DNA from: Pegoplata infirma
Taxonomy: Eukaryota; Arthropoda; Insecta; Diptera; Anthomyiidae
Assembly (NCBI GenBank): GCA_963921195.1
Contig: OY992536.1
Coordinates: forward strand, 327,873,038 to 327,937,037
Length of the DNA stretch: 64,000 nucleotides
Reading direction: 5' to 3'
Shown here piece by piece: positions 46,001 through 58,000 of this stretch; the stretch's first letter is position 1, and each line of letters starts with the position of its first letter. Position numbers and translations under genes: made by a program. Below the pieces are notes generated by a model, which had not been told where the DNA came from, searched no databases, and saw only the letters and a program-made list of their open reading frames with translations.

Positions 46001-49000
46001 CCCCGCCTACAAGGTCCACATTTTGAAAAATCTTAAATTTTATTTTTGTAATTTAATAGCAGCCTAGTGCGAAAACTTTTTTTTTTACCGGTAAACAACT
46101 TGCGGGGCTTAAATTGTGAAATTTTCGTTGAAATATTAAGTGTGTTCCACAACATTCCTGGTAAAGTTAGGTAAAATGAAAGAAAACCAATAAACCTCTC
46201 CCGATACCACAAAAATACACAAACGTACGGGAACGCATAAAAACACACTTTAAGGCCCAAAAACTAAAAAAATTTAAACAAAGTGAAATTCCTAAGGGGG
46301 TTATTTATAATACTTAAAGTATATTTAAAGTAGGTTTATTTGAGAAATATTCATGCAATATCAGTCAAATAAACATACATTAGATTTAATTTATTCGTTA
46401 TGTAAATATTTAGTAGGAAAAATTACATTAATCAAAGAAAAAACAATAAAAGTAAAAAGTTCCAGAGAACTTCCGGAATTTCAACCAAAAAAGTCTGAAG
46501 GACTTTATTATTTTTATGAATTATGCTGTGTTTGTCAATAATAGTGAGGACATAAAAACTCTCTGATTTTTAAAGAAATATTCACAAAATATTATTTTTA
46601 TATGGAAACATCGATATAACAGCTACCCAGCAAAAATTTGGTAATGGGTGGTGATTATGTTTAATGCTCTTTAGGCCTTTAAAATTTAAGAAACCAATTA
46701 AATTATAAAAAGAAATTAAATCAAACGAAATTCTTTTATTTTTGAAGACACATTAAAAAAAACTTGTTTTTGAATATTATTTTGTTTTTATTTATATATT
46801 TCAGTATCGAGTCAAGATGTTGGTCAAAACTATCAAGTGCAATATGTGGACACAGAGTTGTATCACAGCAACTCAAGTCAATCACAAATGTAAGTATAAG
46901 TATGAAAGGAATTGGCTAAATAAAATATCAATAAAATTTAAAAACTAGATCAATATCTCGATTTGTTACAAACATACATATGAGGCATTCCACACCAAAT
47001 GTCCCGCTACAGAAAAACATGTGTCCCGTAAATTTCTGAATAGGTTGTTTGGATAGCCCTATATGGAACTAATAAAATTGCGTTTTTGGTTTTTCAAATT
47101 ATCAAAAACTGGGCTTAGGAGGCGTGGTCAAATATTAAAAAAATTGTCAAATTTGTGGCGAGTTGCCTTGATTAAATATTTATCACATTAAAACGGAATG
47201 CACCACAATCTCAAAAATGTACATTAGACTGGGTCGAAATCCTACAAAGTGTAAGGATCGATTGTCCTTAGTGCGGGAAAGTGGTAATAGGGTAATATAA
47301 GCATTTTATGGAAGACAACTTTTTAATCGTTCAAAAACTCTATTAGCGCATCGGTGGTCAAAATTGAGATTCTGGTCAAAATGGCCAAATTTTCAAAAAA
47401 ATTTTAAAAATATAAATTTCATTTTATTGGTTAGTAAAAAAATTTTTTATTGAATTTGATACTAATAACTTTTATCTTAAATATTGGAATTTTATGCCAT
47501 CACTAACATATTTTTATTTAAGGTACAAAAAAAATCGTATTTTTGGCGCGGTTCTCAAAACCACTTTTTTTTATTTATTTATTTTTTTTATTAAAATTGC
47601 AAAATATATCGATTTTATTACTCAATGTTTTTAAAAACATCATAAATACTAAAGATTTAAATTTTTGCGAAAATCCGCTCGGTAGTTTTTTGTGGGGAGC
47701 GATTTCAATTGAGCGGATTTCAAGGAAATCGAATTTTTTGCAATTTTTTTGAGTTTTTATTTTTTACTGACCAATAAAATGAAATTTATGTTTTTAATTT
47801 TTTTTGGAAAATTTGGCCATTTTGACCAAAATCTCAATTTTGACCACCGATGCGCTAATAGTGATAATAATGATCGATTAAAAAGTTGTCTTCCATAAAA
47901 TGCTTATATTACCCCATTACCACTTTCCCGCACTAAGGACAATCGATCCTTACACTTTGTAGGATTTCGACACAGTCTAATGTACATTCTTATATAGTTT
48001 TGTATGGGCTATCGATTAAATTTTTTTTTTTTTTTGAAAAATTTTCAGAATCCGTTCTGAAATTTTCCATTTTTTAAAAAAGTCAATTTATCAAAAATCC
48101 GGACACTTTTTTTTATTTTTTAGACTCAAAAAAACTCAGAAACACGTTCTTCGTGTTTTTTCGAGAAAATCGCATTTAAATTTTAAATTTCATAACAATT
48201 TTGTAATTTGCTTGTATTTTCTTGGTTCAACAGAGCGTATGAGAAATATTTATGCAATTAATATTAGTCATTCGCAACATTAAAACAAGAAAATACAAGC
48301 AAATTACAAAATTGTTTGAAATTTAAAATTCAAATGCGATATTCTCGAAAAAAACGAAGAACGTGTTTCTGAATTTTTTTGTGTGGATGGACAAACATCT
48401 ATAATTAAAATGAAAAGTGGCCGGAATTTTTAACTTTTTTAAGAAATGGAAAATTTTAGAACGGGTTCTGAAAATTTTCCAAAAAAAAAAATTTAATCGA
48501 TAGCCCATACAAAACTATATAAGAATGTAAATTTTTGATTTGTGGTGCATTTTTGACCATTTTTCCAATATTTGACCACGCCTCCTAAGCCCAGTTTTTG
48601 AAAAATTGAAAAACCAAAAACGCATTTTTCTAAGTTCCATATAGGGCTATCCATACAACCTATTCAGAAGTTTACGGTACACATGTTTTTTTTTCGCTGA
48701 ACATTTGGTGTGGAATGCCTCATATATACCCTCTACAGACGTATAAAAATTCGAAAAATGTTTAAAATAATGGTCGGGTTAATGAAAGCCTGAAACACTT
48801 CGTATACTGTGTAATAAACAGGGCCGCTTTAAGGTATGGCGGGGCCCTAACAAAAAAAAACACATTTTTTTGTGTACAAATTACCTGTTTTAAGACAAAG
48901 AAACTAAAAAAAAAATATTTTGAGATATTCCAACTCGAGATCATTTGTCTTTACTTATTAAAACCATGATATTTGTGTAGAACAATTTAATTTTAATGAG

Positions 49001-52000
49001 ACTTTTTCTATCCCAGAATCTGAAACTTTTTCGATATGAAAAATGTCTCAGAATATGAAACGTTTTCGATATGAAAAATGTCTCAGAATCTGCAATTTTT
49101 TCAAAAAATGCTTCAGAATCTGTGACAATTTCTTTACAAAAAATTTTTTAGAATCTAAGAACATTTTTGTACGAAAAATGTTTCAGTGTTTGAGATTGTT
49201 TTTTATACGAAAAACGTCTGGTCTGAGACTTCCTTAATACGAAAAATGTCTCAGAATCTGAGATTTTATCAACACGAAAATTGCCTCTGAATCGGAGACT
49301 TTTTTATACGAAAAATGTCTCAGAATCTGGGGTTTTTCTATATGAAAATTGTCTCAGAATGTGAGATTTTTTCTATACGAAAAAGTCTAAGACATTTTTT
49401 GGCAAACTTCTTTGAACTTTTAACTTTTAAAATCTCAGAATCTGAAACTTTTTCTCATAGAGAAACATAGAGGCGAAGGTGAAAGAAAAAACAATATTGC
49501 TATCTTTTTCTAATTTCTCACACGTACGTTGTCGATGTGAATTCACCACACAATACATGTTTACAAGTCGTACTTTGTCAACAAATACATGTAAACAAGT
49601 TGTACTTTGACAACTCAATTTTTGACGCCTTCGCCTCTATGTTTCTCTATGCTTTTTCTGTACGAAAAATATTTCACAATCTGAAAATTTTATGTACACT
49701 CAAAATAATTCTACAGTAAAAGTTTTAGTAAGTGATTTTTTACCCAAATCTACTAATAAGTTACTAATTTTAGTATCCTCAAAGTACTAAATCCAATCGG
49801 GAAATCCCGATCCCAGGATTTTCGGGATTAGGCTCATCCCGAATCTCGGGATTTCTGATTTTCAATCCCGGGACTTTCGGGATCCCGATATTTTTAATAT
49901 ATAAAAACAAAAATTTTAAAAAAATGGATGCATTAAAATTTTGTCTTTCGGTTGAATGTTGTTAAGGACTAAAAATAATTGCGGCTAATATCCATATTAA
50001 CTTATTATACTTTTAGGGCTTACCCGTTTTGTCCAATCGGAGATTATCAGGCTAATGGACAATCTTATTATTCCACAACATCGACAGCAAACTACTCCTC
50101 AACTATTCCACTAAATACAACGTCGGTACATGCATCCACATTACCATATATTGTACCTGTAGAAGAGAGTTTACTTTTAAATACGTCATCGCAATCTCAA
50201 AGTAGAGATTCTCCACCTAGCCTCACAGTAAGTATTTTTTTCTAAAAAAAAATCTTTTTTACTTACCCCCTTATTCATATTCATATTTAAATTGCGAGTT
50301 CAAGTCCCCGAAATTTTATTAAAAAACTTTTAAGAAATCGTTTCATCTACGGAATAGTGCCCCACATTTCCCGGTTCTCGGTATTCCCGGGAATACCGTT
50401 ATTCCAGGTTCTAGATATATTCCCGGGAATAATGGTATTCCCGGTTCTGATTCTGGTGCCTGTTTTAAAAAACAAAAAAAAAATCTCCGTCCGTCCGTCT
50501 GTCCGTCTGTAGTTAACACGATGCAGTCCAAAACAAAAGAGCTAGACTCCCGAAAATGCAACATTTTTATGCTACAAGAAGTTCAAAGTCCTGCATTTGG
50601 ACCCAGAGAATTAGATAATGTCGTTTTTTCGGTCATTTTTTTCGGAATTTTTTTTTTAAATAATGATAAACTTGTATTTCTTTAGTGCAAAAAGCATAAG
50701 AATAAATTTTTAAACAAATATTCGAGAGGAAATTTGCCCACCCCCCCCCCCCCCCCCTAAAAAAAGAAGACGCCCCTGCATTTTTTTTTTTTGCATGTTG
50801 GAGGGTATTAAAGAATCGGCAAAGCCGAATTTAATACTCTTACTTGTTTTTTTTTTTTTTTTGGTAAAAGCGAAAAAAAAAATTCAATTGTACAAAATAT
50901 GCATACCGGCAGTTCCGGGAATACCGGTAACATCGTCAAAGCCGGAACCGGGAATACTGGTATTCCCGGGAATAATTCAAGAACAGGGAAACCGATACCA
51001 TTTCCCGGTAATACCGAAAACCTTGAATACCTGTATTCCCGTTACTACGGTATTGACCATAGGCACTACTACGGACAGGCGCACATTCACAGAATGTCTT
51101 TGAAATTAACTAATTTTTATTTTTTATTTTACTCTGTATTGTATTGTAGGAAGTTTCGTTCATACAAGAGTCCCATAGTACATCACAAACACCAACATCA
51201 ACAACTACAAACTCGGTTAATATTGGAAGCATAAATACACCAGGAGCAGGCAGTGCAAGTGGTGGTGGTGGTGACGTATCACCGGATCATGATCATGGCG
51301 CATTAGGAAATACGAATAAAATTGCTTCTGCGACGGTATGTACACTGAAACAATTTTGGAATTAAAATCGACGGGTAGACTATATTTTGGACAAAAATCA
51401 AATAAAGGTCACCCCCACCAAAATCAATAAAACGCAACTGGTTTTATTGTTTTTTTTTTTAAAGAAAATGTATAAAGTGGAATCTCCTTTTATCCATTAT
51501 TTCAGTTATCCGTTTGTTTTCATTTTAAATATTTCATAAACAAGAGATTTGATTTGTCTTTATTTAAATGTCGCCATTATTTATTTATTTATCTAATAGA
51601 TTAAATGGTTGTCCCGAAACTACGAAACTGCTGAAGGTGTTAGTTTACCACGTTCAACATTGTATAATCACTATATTCAGCACTGCAATGAATTTAAAAT
51701 TGAGCCTGTGAATGCAGCAAGCTTTGGTAAACTAATACGCTCTGTATTTTCTGGCTTACGAACTCGTCGCCTTGGAACACGTGGCAATTCGAAATATCAT
51801 TATTACGGAATACGCATCAAAGCGGAGTCCATACTTAATCAAATGATGGAAGAGAAACCAACATTTCAGTCGCAAACCGCAAATACTGCTCACATGGCCC
51901 AGAATTCAGTAAATCCCATGACTGGCTGTAACTCAAGTCCAATTGTGGCTTCGTCTAGTGTTCATTCAAGTAATAATGGGTCTACTGGTGGACAACACAA

Positions 52001-55000
52001 TAACAGATTTTCCAAAAAGTCGCATTCTTTTAAATCAGAAGCGCATGAAACCTGTGGGCAAGTGAGTATACAATAGCATATTTTTAGGGTTCATGATTTT
52101 ACTATGGGCATGATACAGTAGGTAAGAACTTACCAAAATAAGTACTTATTTCACCGGTTACAAATACTGACACATTACCAAATTAATTCTATGCAAGTGG
52201 TAGTATAATGCCTTATTTAAATCTAATATATATAGCATGCTCATTTTAAAATCATGATCTTTTCACCTGCGTAGTAACGCGAATTTCAGCTGAGCATAAG
52301 TACTTACATATATCCGAAATATATAGTTTATTGGAGATGGAGCTGGCGCTATACCAACTTTCCCGCCCATTGATTTGGACAATACATTCGATAGCGAGTT
52401 GACTCAAGACGATGTTGAAACATTTCGTTCTATGTACCGCGAACATTGTGAAAACTTTTTAGATGCTGTTCTCAACTTGGAATTCAATACTATAGAATTT
52501 CTTTGGCGTGATTTTTGGCGTGAAAATAACAGCTTGGATGAGTGCGCCGAAGAAGATAAATTCTTAAATAAAACAAAACTGTATTTGCTGTGCCATTGTT
52601 CTGGTGTGCAAAAATTTGTACGAGAGGTAAATTAACAAAAAAAAATATTCAGCAGTTGGAATTTCGTTTTTTTACTACTCGAAATTACTTACTTGCAGGT
52701 TGACTACCAGTTCTATCAAAATATGGTAGATGTCATAATACCAGATGTTTTAAGATCAATACCCAACTCGCTGACCCAAGCCGTACGAAATTTTGCTAAA
52801 AACATGGAAATTTGGTTATGCGAGTCAATGGTTGGCGTCCCCGAACGTATGGTTCAAATTAAATCGTCTGCCGTATCGGCGTTTTGTCAAACATTACGAC
52901 GCTACACATCACTCAATCACTTGGCTCAAGCAGCCAGAGCCGTTCTACAGAATAGTGGTCAAATCTCACAAATGCTTAATGATTTAAGTCGAGTAGACTT
53001 TCATAATGTTCAGGTATGTACAGTTCACATTTAAAAAAAAAAAATATATAGTGAAACAAATTATAGTCGGTCAAGAACTACACTCAAAAAAAAAACTGGT
53101 AAAACGACTGGTAAAAGACCTTGTAATTCCGTTCTACCAATATTTAACAATTTTCCTAGTTTTTTAACAAAAAAATCTTGTACTTTGCTTAAACGAGAAC
53201 TACAGTTTTATTGGTAATTTTTCAAATTTATTTTCGTAATTGTATTCTACCACTTTGAAAGGTTATTTTACAAAAAAAAACTGTAATCTTACAACAAAGT
53301 TTTTATTACGAGGATTCTAGTTGATTTACAAATAAAAACTGTTATTTTACTAAAATTATGTTATACGAGGATTTATGTTGAAAAATTTATTACGAGCATT
53401 CTAGTTAATTTACAAAAAAAACAGTAATTTTACAAAAATGATTTTATTACAAGGATTTAAAAAAATATTTTTACCAATAAAATTGGTTATTTTACTAATT
53501 TTTGGCGCATTGAAAATTACGAGGAAATCGTCGTAATATTACGAGAATTTAACCTACCTCCTATTTTACGAGAAAAGCCTCGTAAAATCACGAGGTTTTT
53601 TGGTAACTTTACAAGTTTTTTTTTTTTGAGTGTACCATATAAAACTCAACACCAGAAAATGGCTCCCCAGTTAAAACATGTATCGATTGGCTTTAAAGAT
53701 CAATGATTTTCAGATCATTACACTATAACGGGGGTTTTGTCGTGGCTGAGGTAGCTCAGTCTCGTGCCAGGATCTACTTAAGGACCCTCGAACCTTTAGT
53801 AATAATAACACAATTATTTACCCTTTTTGGGGTTTAACAATAAATATTCTTTATTAAAAATTAATATTTAATATTCACAATGCATATATGTATATATGTT
53901 TTCACGATGTATTTATCGGCAACGCAGTTCTTTCGTCTTCACTCTTTCTCACTCGGTTTATTACGAAATGCGGGTTATGGTACTCGGATAGTGATAATCA
54001 GGCTGGATGCTTCGGTATGACGGCGGTGCGTCGGCCGGTGTGTACTTTGACAGGTTTTGCTCGGGTTATTACGATATGACGATGGTTACGGTGTTCATGT
54101 GGTGATAATCAGGATGTATGACTCGGTATGTCGGCTGGTACGGTGGCAGGTATATGTATCGGCCGATTGTGTCTAGATCAGGAGGCGGTGGTGATCGTTA
54201 CAACTCTCTGTTGGCAGCCCCTCTGTGGCGGAGTTACAGCTCCTGTAAATTTACTAAAAATTAGCAAAGCTGTCAGCCGAAGCCGCAGGAGTAGTAAAGC
54301 TGTCAGCCGAAGCCGCAGGAGTAGTAAAGCTGTCAGCCGAAGCCGCAGGAGTATTAAAGCTGTCAGCCGAAGCCGCAGGAGTAGTAAAGCTGTCAGCCGA
54401 AGCCGCAGGAGTAGTAAAGCTGTCAGCCGAAGCCGCAGGAGTAGTAAAGCTGTCAGCCGAAGCCGCAGGAGTAGTAAAGCTGTCAGCCGAAGCCGCAGGA
54501 GTATTAAAGCTGTCAGCCGAAGCCGCAGGAGTAGTAGAGCTGTCAGCCGAAGCCGCAGGAGTAGCAAAGCTGTCAGCCGAAGCCGCAGGAGTAGTAAAGC
54601 TGTCAGCCGAAGCCGCAGGAGTAGTAAAGCTGTCAGCCGAAGCCGCAGGAGTAGTAAAGCTGTCAGCCGAAGCCGCAGGAGTATTAAAGCTGTCAGCCGA
54701 AGCCGCAGGAGTAGTAGAGCTGTCAGCCGAAGCCGCAGGAGTAGTAAAGCTGTCAGCCGAAGCCGCAGGAGTATTTATTTATAAGGACAATCGATATCGA
54801 TCGTCCACCAAAGTTTCAGTCAGGTTCCTTTTATTTAGGAGATACACTCAACTTCCTGTTCTGTTGAACAAGTACTTGATCGTACCTAACTGGTTTGTCC
54901 ACCACTGGTGAACTGCCTTTGGTTGTCACAACCTTCACTATTCATATAAAATACAAAATGAACCGAATGAGAATTAAAAACACACAAGTGCTACTACTCA

Positions 55001-58000
55001 CTATGATGTATGCTGTGAATCCATACACACGAAAATTAGGGTGACACGTATATACCGTGGGTGAAATTAATAGGGTGGCGATTATTCACATGTGTGCCGA
55101 TACATTTAGTATAAATAATGTAATTGCTACCCTGGGCCAATATTAGGGCGGTAAATATAGTGTCGTGGTATATTAGGGTGGTACTTATATACCAGGGTTA
55201 ACATTATTACTTAACCCGAATTCAATAAAATATCATATAGTAAGTGTATACAATAACAATAGGCACGGAAATGATGTATGTAGCAATATGGAAGTCGGTT
55301 TGCTACGTTACAACACTCAGAAATTATGTAAGTTATTACACGTTAGTTGTTCGTAAATATTACAGTAGTTAGTTGTTTTCAACTAGAAAATCAGTTGTTT
55401 TTGTATGAAAAATTTCAAACAACTTTTTTTGTTAGTTATTATAAGTCGTTTTTTTTTTAGCAACTAACAAAAAAGTACTGTAATGTAGTAACCGTTATTT
55501 AAAGTAGTTAAATTTATTTTTTTATTTCAGAAAAAATTTTCACAGCTTTTAAAAAAAAATTTGGAAACAATTTTGGTCTACAACTTTTTTCTCTGATTTC
55601 TTTTTTTAATTATATGTTGATTTTTTTTTTATTTTTACTTGTTTTGTTTTGACTACAAATGTAAGTTATTTTTACTACATAAATTAGTTGTTTTTTGTCA
55701 GTTAAAATAACTAATATTGTTTAGGCTCCGACACAATGTCGCAGTACTCTGTACACTCATTTCACTACAAAAGACAGTTAAAACAACTAAATTTGTTGTT
55801 GTTTTTAACTATTGATTAACTACAAAAAACGGAAAAACAACTTCAAATTAGAGTTGTTTTTACTGTAACTCAAATTGTCGGAATTTTTTTATTAACAAAA
55901 AAAAAACTTCTAGACGTAAAAATGGTTAAAATTGTTTTGTAATAATTTCTGCTGCATCTGACACTTCCAACTCGTTCAACACATCCGTTTTTCTAGTTTT
56001 TTTTTTTTTTTTATCGACTAAAAACAACTACATAAAACAACTGTTACTACAATGTAGTAATTTTTATTGGTAACAAGTAGAAGCCTATTTAACTCAAATT
56101 TGGTTTGTGAGAGTTTTCTACACTTATTAATGATTTGACAAAAGATAGATCCAATCGGACAATGTTTAGACTTGGGACCCGTTTTTCGGAAAACACTGGT
56201 GTTGGCAATTATATGATCGATCTTGACTGGCTTTAATTTTCTTGTTCATTTTGAATAAGTCCGTAAGTGGTCAGCTTTTAAATTCTAACCAAATATAGAT
56301 ACAATTAGTCCAGTTTTGGACTTGAAACTCATTTTCAGGTAAAAACTGGTCTGGAGTATTAGATCGTATTGCTTGACCGACATTAGTTTTTTCCCTAATT
56401 AGGTGCGCTACAACATGCAATAAACTGAATATGCTTTCATGTCGACTTAAGCTTATTAGTACTGTTTGCCACAGCTATTTACAACTTCCTTTGATTTTCT
56501 TTATAGGAACAAGCCGCTTGGGTATGCCAATGTGAACCAGCAATAGTACAACGCCTGGAAAATGATTTCAAATCTGCGCTACAACAACAAAGTTCTTTGG
56601 AACAATGGGCATCTTGGCTACAAGTAGTCGTAGATTCAGCTTTACAAGACTATTGCGGAAAGCCCGGTTATGCAAAAGCAGCTAGACAGTTTTTACTTAA
56701 ATGGAGCTTTTACAGTTCCATGATAATTCGTGACTTGACACTGCGTTCAGCATCGAGTTTTGGTAGTTTTCACCTAATACGACTGCTTTATGATGAATAT
56801 ATATTTTACCTTGTCGAGCATAAAATAGCCGAAGCTCATCAAAAGACAGCAATTGCTGTCATCTGTGATCTTAAGGTAAGAAAAAGCATACAAAATACAT
56901 AAGGGTAAACCCTAGATGCCAACAAAGCAATCACGGCACGTGAATAAAAAAATTAATTTTAATTTTTGCCGTGACATTCACGGGTTTTAACTAGAGCCTA
57001 CGGTCAGTACCGTAGTACCGGTAATCCCGGTATTCGCGGTTCACGGTATTACCGGGAATTGGTAACGGTTTCCCGGTTCTTGAATGATTCCCGGAAATAC
57101 CGGTATTCCCAGTTCCGGTTCTGACGGTATTACCGGAAATACCGGTATGTACATTGTGTTAATTTTTGTAGAATTAGAAGTTTTTCTTTGTTTAAAAAAA
57201 AAATAAAAAATAAGAAATATGTTAAAAATATTTCCATTTTTTTACGAATTTTAGAAAAAAACATGTAAAAAAGTTTAATTCGGCCTTGTAGTGATACCCT
57301 CCACAATTTCAAAAAGATTATTGCAAAAAACTTTATTTAAAAGGAAATTACTTTTGAAAAAATATAAAAAATTTGAAAAAAAAATTTCCGCGAAAAAAAA
57401 TTTTGGTAAAAAAAATCCGCGATTTTTTCTATTTTTGTCAAAAAATATGTTCGTACTTGTTTAAATACCATTTGGTGTTCAATTATGTTCCCATATGTCA
57501 ACCAGAAGCCGAATTAAAGCATTTTGTATTTTTAGGTTATGTTGAATGTACTGAAGTTTTTGAGGTGTGCTTACATTTTCGTTCATAACTTTTGAACCGC
57601 TGAACCGGTATCGCTCAAATGCAATACCAAACTTCTCGGGAGAACTTCCAATAAATATGTTAAGTTTCAGTCATCTCTGTGCAATATTTTGACCGTGATA
57701 GCATTTTCCACAGACAGACGGACATCACTAGAATGTCTTAAAATCGATCGGGAATCATGAATATATACACTTTATGGGGTCCCAGACCGATGTTTCGATG
57801 AGTTACAAACGGAATAACTGGTTTATTTACTTAATATTACATTTTACGTTATATTATATTTTTTGAGAACCTGTACCAGAATCAGAACCGGGAATGTATA
57901 TAGAACCGGGAAACCGGTACCAAAACCAGAAATACCGGTATTCCCGGAAATACCGTGAACCGGGAAATGAAAGTTTTTTTAACATTCAAATTAGTATAAA

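Larger units (their letters stand above)
37063..46804 (+). other. Rfx intron 1 (9.7 kb), filled with transposable elements
   Basis: Donor GTATGT and acceptor TTTCAG. Holds two hAT-type elements (37988-38520; 40794-44689 with nested elements), dispersed repeats at 38838-40500 and a MITE fragment at 45231-45600. A 72-bp two-copy tandem repeat (TGACAAACGTA at 37832 and 37904) lies at about 37830-37970. No further coding exon is recognisable, though a small one could be missed. Confidence 0.7.
46981..48722. mobile_element. Long palindromic TIR element in Rfx intron 2
   Basis: Ends TGAGGCATTCCACACCAAAT and its mirror ATTTGGTGTGGAATGCCTCA, with TA on both sides (46979-46980, 48723-48724) and arms extending about 230 bp. 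Two further palindromes sit inside: 47219-47986 and about 47989-48535. Total 1742 bp, no coding capacity. Confidence 0.85.

Noticed and set aside
52290..52326. Alternative acceptor for Rfx exon 6 at 52290
   Set aside because: It would add an in-frame stop (TAG at 52324); the acceptor at 52326 keeps the frame open.
54128..54784. 218-residue Arg/Ser-repeat protein gene
   Set aside because: It is the translation of a 30-bp minisatellite inside an Rfx intron; the opposite strand is equally open, and there is no promoter or domain.
53738..55315. Solo LTR on the minus strand
   Set aside because: TG..CA ends, TATATAAG and AATAAA are suggestive, but no 4-6-bp target duplication or second copy is visible, so it is only listed as a possible LTR.
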